From: Termitidicoccus mucosus
GTDB lineage: Bacteria; Verrucomicrobiota; Verrucomicrobiia; Opitutales; Opitutaceae
Assembly (NCBI RefSeq): GCF_038725785.1
Contig: NZ_CP109796.1
Location: 3,348,001-3,412,000, forward strand
DNA: 64,000 bases
Direction: 5' to 3'
Shown here: one piece after another, positions 61,039-64,000 of the stretch
Layout of the letters: each line of letters opens with the position of its first letter
How positions within the stretch are numbered: the stretch's first letter is position 1
Translations under genes and position numbers: made by a program
The notes under the pieces: generated by a model
What the model was told of the DNA's origin: nothing
Databases searched by the model: none
What the model saw: the letters and a program-made list of their open reading frames with translations, nothing else

Positions 61039-62055
61039 TTACGTGGCCGGGCGGATCGTCGGGCCGTCCATCCAGCGGCCTTCGATATGGATGGTTTTCG
61101 GATGCGCGGGCGCGCCGCGTTCGAACTGGTGGATTTGCGTGACGACGGATTCAACGGCGATGGCGCCCTGCAATGCGGCCTCGAGGTCGAGCCCCGCGCA
61201 GGGGATGGGGGACTCGTTCAGGTTCAGATTGAAAAAACCGATGTCCTCCGGCACGCGCAGCCCCTCGTCCCGCAGCCAGCCGATGATTTCTGTTTTGTGG
61301 CCGACAAGGATGTCGGGTTGGTATTCGCGAAACCACGACAGAAAGGCCGGGCGCTGGAGGACTTTCTGCTCCAGCTCCGGGATGTGCTTGAGCGCGGGCA
61401 TGATCCGCTGAAAAGCCGCGAAGGCGCCGGACCATTTGTAGGCCAGAATGATGTCCTTGTGGGTTTCGATGAAAAAACCGAAGCGCTTGTAGCCGCGCCC
61501 GGCCAAGCGGGTGAGCGCCATGTGGATCGTGCGGTGGTGATCGATGCCCGAGGCGTGCAGCACGGGGCTGGTGATCGCATGGTCGATCTGGGTGCTGGCA
61601 AAATGCGACCAGTCGAACCGGGAAAAATCCGCGCGGGTTCGCGCATTGAGAAAAATCAAGCCGGTGATGCCGCGGCTGCGAAGCACGCGGTTGAGCGCGG
61701 CATGGCGGATGTCCTTGGGAATGTGGCTGAGGACGTCGAGCTTGAAGCCGAGTTCGGCGGCGCGGAGCCTGGCGCCTGCGACCAGCCCGGCATGAAACGG
61801 GAGCAGCGCCTGCTTTCCCGGCAGGGTGATGCAGATGAGCGCGAGATTGCCGAGGTAGCTTTGCTGGGCCGACCGGCGCAGGCTCGACATGATCGCGCCG
61901 ACGAGCGGCGGGCGCTTGTAGCCGAGCTCATCGGCGATGCGCCGGACCTTGATGCGCGTGGGCTCGCGCACCAGCGGCGAGTCGCTCAAGGCCCGCGAAA
62001 CGGTGGCGACCGACAGGCCTGCGCGGCGGGCGATGGTTTTCAGGGATTGGGGCAT
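61039..62055 (-). CDS. LacI/GalR-family transcriptional regulator of the glycan genes
   Basis: A 338-residue regulator. The Met at 62055 (MPQSLKTIARRAGLS) fits the family; the open frame continues to 62112 without similarity. The helix-turn-helix is KTIARRAGLSVATVSRALSD with hinge RRIADELGYKRPPLVGAIMS. The sensor domain shows GITGLIFLNAR, GYKRFGFFIETHKD, PDILVGHKTEII and DIGFFNLNLNES. It lies between the GH105/URO-D pair and a second URO-D gene on the same strand. The two related 13-bp dyads near 57148 and 60820 are its probable targets. Confidence 0.87.
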   Translation of the reverse strand: MPQSLKTIARRAGLSVATVSRALSDSPLVREPTRIKVRRIADELGYKRPPLVGAIMSSLRRSAQQSYLGNLALICITLPGKQALLPFHAGLVAGARLRAAELGFKLDVLSHIPKDIRHAALNRVLRSRGITGLIFLNARTRADFSRFDWSHFASTQIDHAITSPVLHASGIDHHRTIHMALTRLAGRGYKRFGFFIETHKDIILAYKWSGAFAAFQRIMPALKHIPELEQKVLQRPAFLSWFREYQPDILVGHKTEIIGWLRDEGLRVPEDIGFFNLNLNESPIPCAGLDLEAALQGAIAVESVVTQIHQFERGAPAHPKTIHIEGRWMDGPTIRPAT

Positions 62056-62173
62056 GGCGGCGATAATGACCGGACGAAAACAACTGTTGGGCAAGCCGCC
62101 GCGATCAGGCAAACCGCGTCCTCATCCGGTCACGCGGCACAGGCCCCGTGACGCCGGGCGGGCCCGAACTGTA

Positions 62174-63268
62174 CTAAAGCGCGCCGGCATCCTGTTGCGG
62201 CTGGAACACTGGCAGCTCCCTGCGCACGAGTGCCACGGTCTCGCGCGCTTTCTCCATTGATGGCGCGGCATGCCAGATGATGGTCCTGTTTCGCCTCAAT
62301 AGATCGAGATTATCCTCGATTTCCTTGTGCGAGAGTTCCACGACGACGATTTTATCGCGCAGCACCTCCTCGTATTCGCGATAAACATCAATCGCCCGGT
62401 CGCTGTTCGGGTCGCTGGAGATTTGCAGCCACTTGATCTGCGGGACCGAGGCGAATTGCGGGATGTTTTTCTTTCCGAGCGAATGCGTGTGCAACATGAC
62501 ATTCTCATAGGCCGCGCAGACTTTCCGCATATACGGCAGGCCGAATTCCTCATAGTTCGCCACGGACATCATGCACGAGGCGTCATCCGAAAGATGCCCT
62601 GCGCAGGGCCGGGGCAGCCATATGTCGAAACCGGTGACCACTCCGCCTTCGAGGACCGTCGCCTCCTGGAGCTGGCGGTCCATGGTAAAACGCGCCGCCG
62701 CCGCGCAGAAATCCATCAACTGGTGCAGCTCATCGGGATGGTCGTAGATATCCGTGAACAGATCATTGCCCCGCACGATGTTTGCAATATCCAGCGGGCC
62801 GTCGGCCCCGCGCAGTTTGGCGGCAAACAGCTCTCCCCACTTCTCGCGGCAATGCCTTATCCCGTCCACGACCATGCGCAGCCACGGGTGATTTTCATCC
62901 AGCTTGAGATTATCAAAATCCTTCCAGTCCGGCAAAATCTGATGATTGAAACTGGTTCCGCCGGTGAACTCTACTTCGCCGCCGAGAAAGGCGGTGTGCT
63001 CGGCGATGCCATACCAAGGCGCGATTGCCGGGATCAGATCGTCATCCAAGCCCTGCCTGCGCTCCCAGAAACGCGTCACGGCCGCCACCCGGTCGTCAAT
63101 ATAAGGAATCATCTCTCCGGGCAGCCTCCACTTTTCCAACGGCTTGGACGATTGCAGGGAAATGCCCTCGCCGCCCAGCACCTGCACGAGGGCGGCACCG
63201 CGCCGCGGCGTCGCATAAAACGCCTTCGTGCGTGCGATGACGGCTTTGTAATCGGGCCGGAATTGCAT
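62174..63268 (-). CDS. URO-D-fold protein lacking the zinc ligands
   Basis: A 364-residue protein recognisable as URO-D-like from LPDWKDFDNLKLDENHPWL, ADGPLDIANIVRGNDLFTDI, DELHQLMDFCAAAARF and the barrel end IKWLQISSDPNSDRAIDVYREY. At the place of the metal site it reads MLHTHSLGKKNIPQF, without the following Cys, and no GC motif occurs near the C-terminus. It is thus neither a standard decarboxylase nor a normal MtaA-type enzyme. Its position with glycan genes suggests a sugar-related or accessory role that cannot be defined. Confidence 0.7.
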   Translation of the reverse strand: MQFRPDYKAVIARTKAFYATPRRGAALVQVLGGEGISLQSSKPLEKWRLPGEMIPYIDDRVAAVTRFWERRQGLDDDLIPAIAPWYGIAEHTAFLGGEVEFTGGTSFNHQILPDWKDFDNLKLDENHPWLRMVVDGIRHCREKWGELFAAKLRGADGPLDIANIVRGNDLFTDIYDHPDELHQLMDFCAAAARFTMDRQLQEATVLEGGVVTGFDIWLPRPCAGHLSDDASCMMSVANYEEFGLPYMRKVCAAYENVMLHTHSLGKKNIPQFASVPQIKWLQISSDPNSDRAIDVYREYEEVLRDKIVVVELSHKEIEDNLDLLRRNRTIIWHAAPSMEKARETVALVRRELPVFQPQQDAGAL

Positions 63269-63284
63269 GGGAAAAGACCGGTTT

Positions 63285-64000
63285 TTATTTTATGACTTCA
63301 TGCCAGCGCGGCATCTTGTCCTTTATAAGCGGATTCCGGAAATCATCGGCGCCTTGATACATGTGCTTGTTAAGCGGCATGTCGAAGAGGGTCTTCCCGT
63401 CATATTGCAACTCGCAGCCGTAGAAAAACCCGATTTCCCTGGCGCCGTCCTTGTGCTCGCGCACAAAGGAAAAATCGGAGTCGGTGCGCAGTTTCCCGTA
63501 AGTGATGGAACCCGTGCGCCAGTCGAACATCGGCCGGCCGCGGAGGTTCGTGAGCCCAATGGTCTGATCGAGCTTCAGTCCGACCGTGACCGGGTCGCCA
63601 TTGAGCGTGAACGCGAGCCCGAGGGTGCGGTTGTCATCGTGTTCGCCGGTGATGACACGCACGTCCTCCAGCATCGCCGGGGTGAACGTTCCGGGCTTGT
63701 GCGGGCGGAGCACGGTCACGAATGCGAGGCGCTGCCCCTTGAAGAAATAGGTGTTCAGGTATTGATAAAACACCTTGGACGGATTGAAACGGCGCTCGAT
63801 TTCCTTCACGCGGATGACGCTGTCGAACTTTCCGGCGAACTGGATGAGCAGTTCCTGGTTGTGGCTGTTCGGCCAGTATTCCTTGCGGATCGGGATGCGC
63901 TCCGGCCAGCTCACGACATAACCCTCGCCCTGCTTCAGTATGTTGTCGGGATGCCAGACGTTGGCGAACACCTTCACGCCCGGCTCGTCGATCAGGATGG
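63285..64000 (-). CDS. Unrecognised protein, C-terminal part
   Basis: The frame is open to the window edge, so the N-terminus is missing; at least 238 residues are present. It begins ILIDEPGVKVFANVWHPDN and contains VVSWPERIPIRKEYWPNSHN, FNPSKVFYQYLNTYFFKGQR, LAFVTVLRPHKPGTF and GHEDD-like GEHDDNRTLGLAF. The strand-rich, aromatic sequence resembles the C-terminal sandwich of heparinase II/III-like or other polysaccharide lyases, but no motif settles this. It lies 16 bases upstream of the URO-D-like gene and is probably in the same transcript. Confidence 0.55.
   Translation of the reverse strand, partial: ILIDEPGVKVFANVWHPDNILKQGEGYVVSWPERIPIRKEYWPNSHNQELLIQFAGKFDSVIRVKEIERRFNPSKVFYQYLNTYFFKGQRLAFVTVLRPHKPGTFTPAMLEDVRVITGEHDDNRTLGLAFTLNGDPVTVGLKLDQTIGLTNLRGRPMFDWRTGSITYGKLRTDSDFSFVREHKDGAREIGFFYGCELQYDGKTLFDMPLNKHMYQGADDFRNPLIKDKMPRWHEVIK

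Noticed and set aside
1-64000. CRISPR arrays, tRNA or rRNA genes
   Set aside because: No regularly spaced identical direct repeats and no cloverleaf or rRNA core sequence was recognised by eye on either strand.

Overview
The window looks like chromosomal DNA of a high-GC, Gram-negative, polysaccharide-degrading bacterium, most likely a Verrucomicrobium of the Opitutaceae type. This is inferred from the large TonB-dependent receptors, LamG/heparinase-type exported proteins, LacI-family regulators beside sugar genes, a lone pseudopilin-like protein and many GC-rich palindromic repeats. No rRNA, tRNA, CRISPR array, transposase or phage gene was seen.

Layout: (1) 1-8.7 kb: the end of an EAL-domain protein, then on the minus strand a large LamG/CARDB exported protein behind a TonB-dependent receptor whose leader is out of frame. 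(2) 9.1-12.2 kb: a cobalamin riboswitch followed by a BtuF-BtuC-BtuD-type ABC importer. (3) 12.3-17.7 kb: araD, araA and araB on the minus strand, with a divergent LacI-family regulator. (4) 17.9-39.1 kb: a second cobalamin riboswitch, a long structured leader, then a collinear block of exbB-like, DUF2149, TonB-dependent receptor, membrane-anchored periplasmic CobN-like protein, cobO, cytoplasmic cobN, fused chlI/chlD ATPase, cbiM, cbiN, cbiQ, cbiO, cobB/cbiA and cobW. (5) 39.3-41.1 kb: argF and a pseudopilin-like gene. (6) 41.3-64 kb: a glycan-utilisation region with a GH51 arabinofuranosidase, an SGNH esterase, an 11.5-kb reading frame that joins a LamG/IPT/heparinase/NHL protein to a TonB-dependent receptor, a clan GH-A hydrolase, a MtaA-type URO-D methyltransferase, a GH105 hydrolase, a LacI regulator, a degenerate URO-D protein and a partial gene.

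How it fits together: regions 2 and 4 form a B12/cobalt regulon. Corrinoid (or another tetrapyrrole) would cross the outer membrane through the receptor, energised by the ExbB/DUF2149 pair. It could be handled in the periplasm by the anchored CobN-like protein and imported by BtuFCD. CbiMNQO would supply cobalt, CobB, CobN and ChlID would amidate the ring and insert cobalt, CobO would adenosylate, and CobW may act as metal chaperone. The ara genes, GH51 and GH105 point to arabinan/pectin breakdown. A zinc-ligand-bearing URO-D protein there suggests corrinoid-dependent methyl transfer, a possible consumer of the B12.

The most unusual sequence feature is a set of distinct palindromic repeat families. 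They lie in intergenic gaps and also in frame inside cobN1, cobN2 and chlID, and one lies exactly at the junction of the fused 11.5-kb reading frame.
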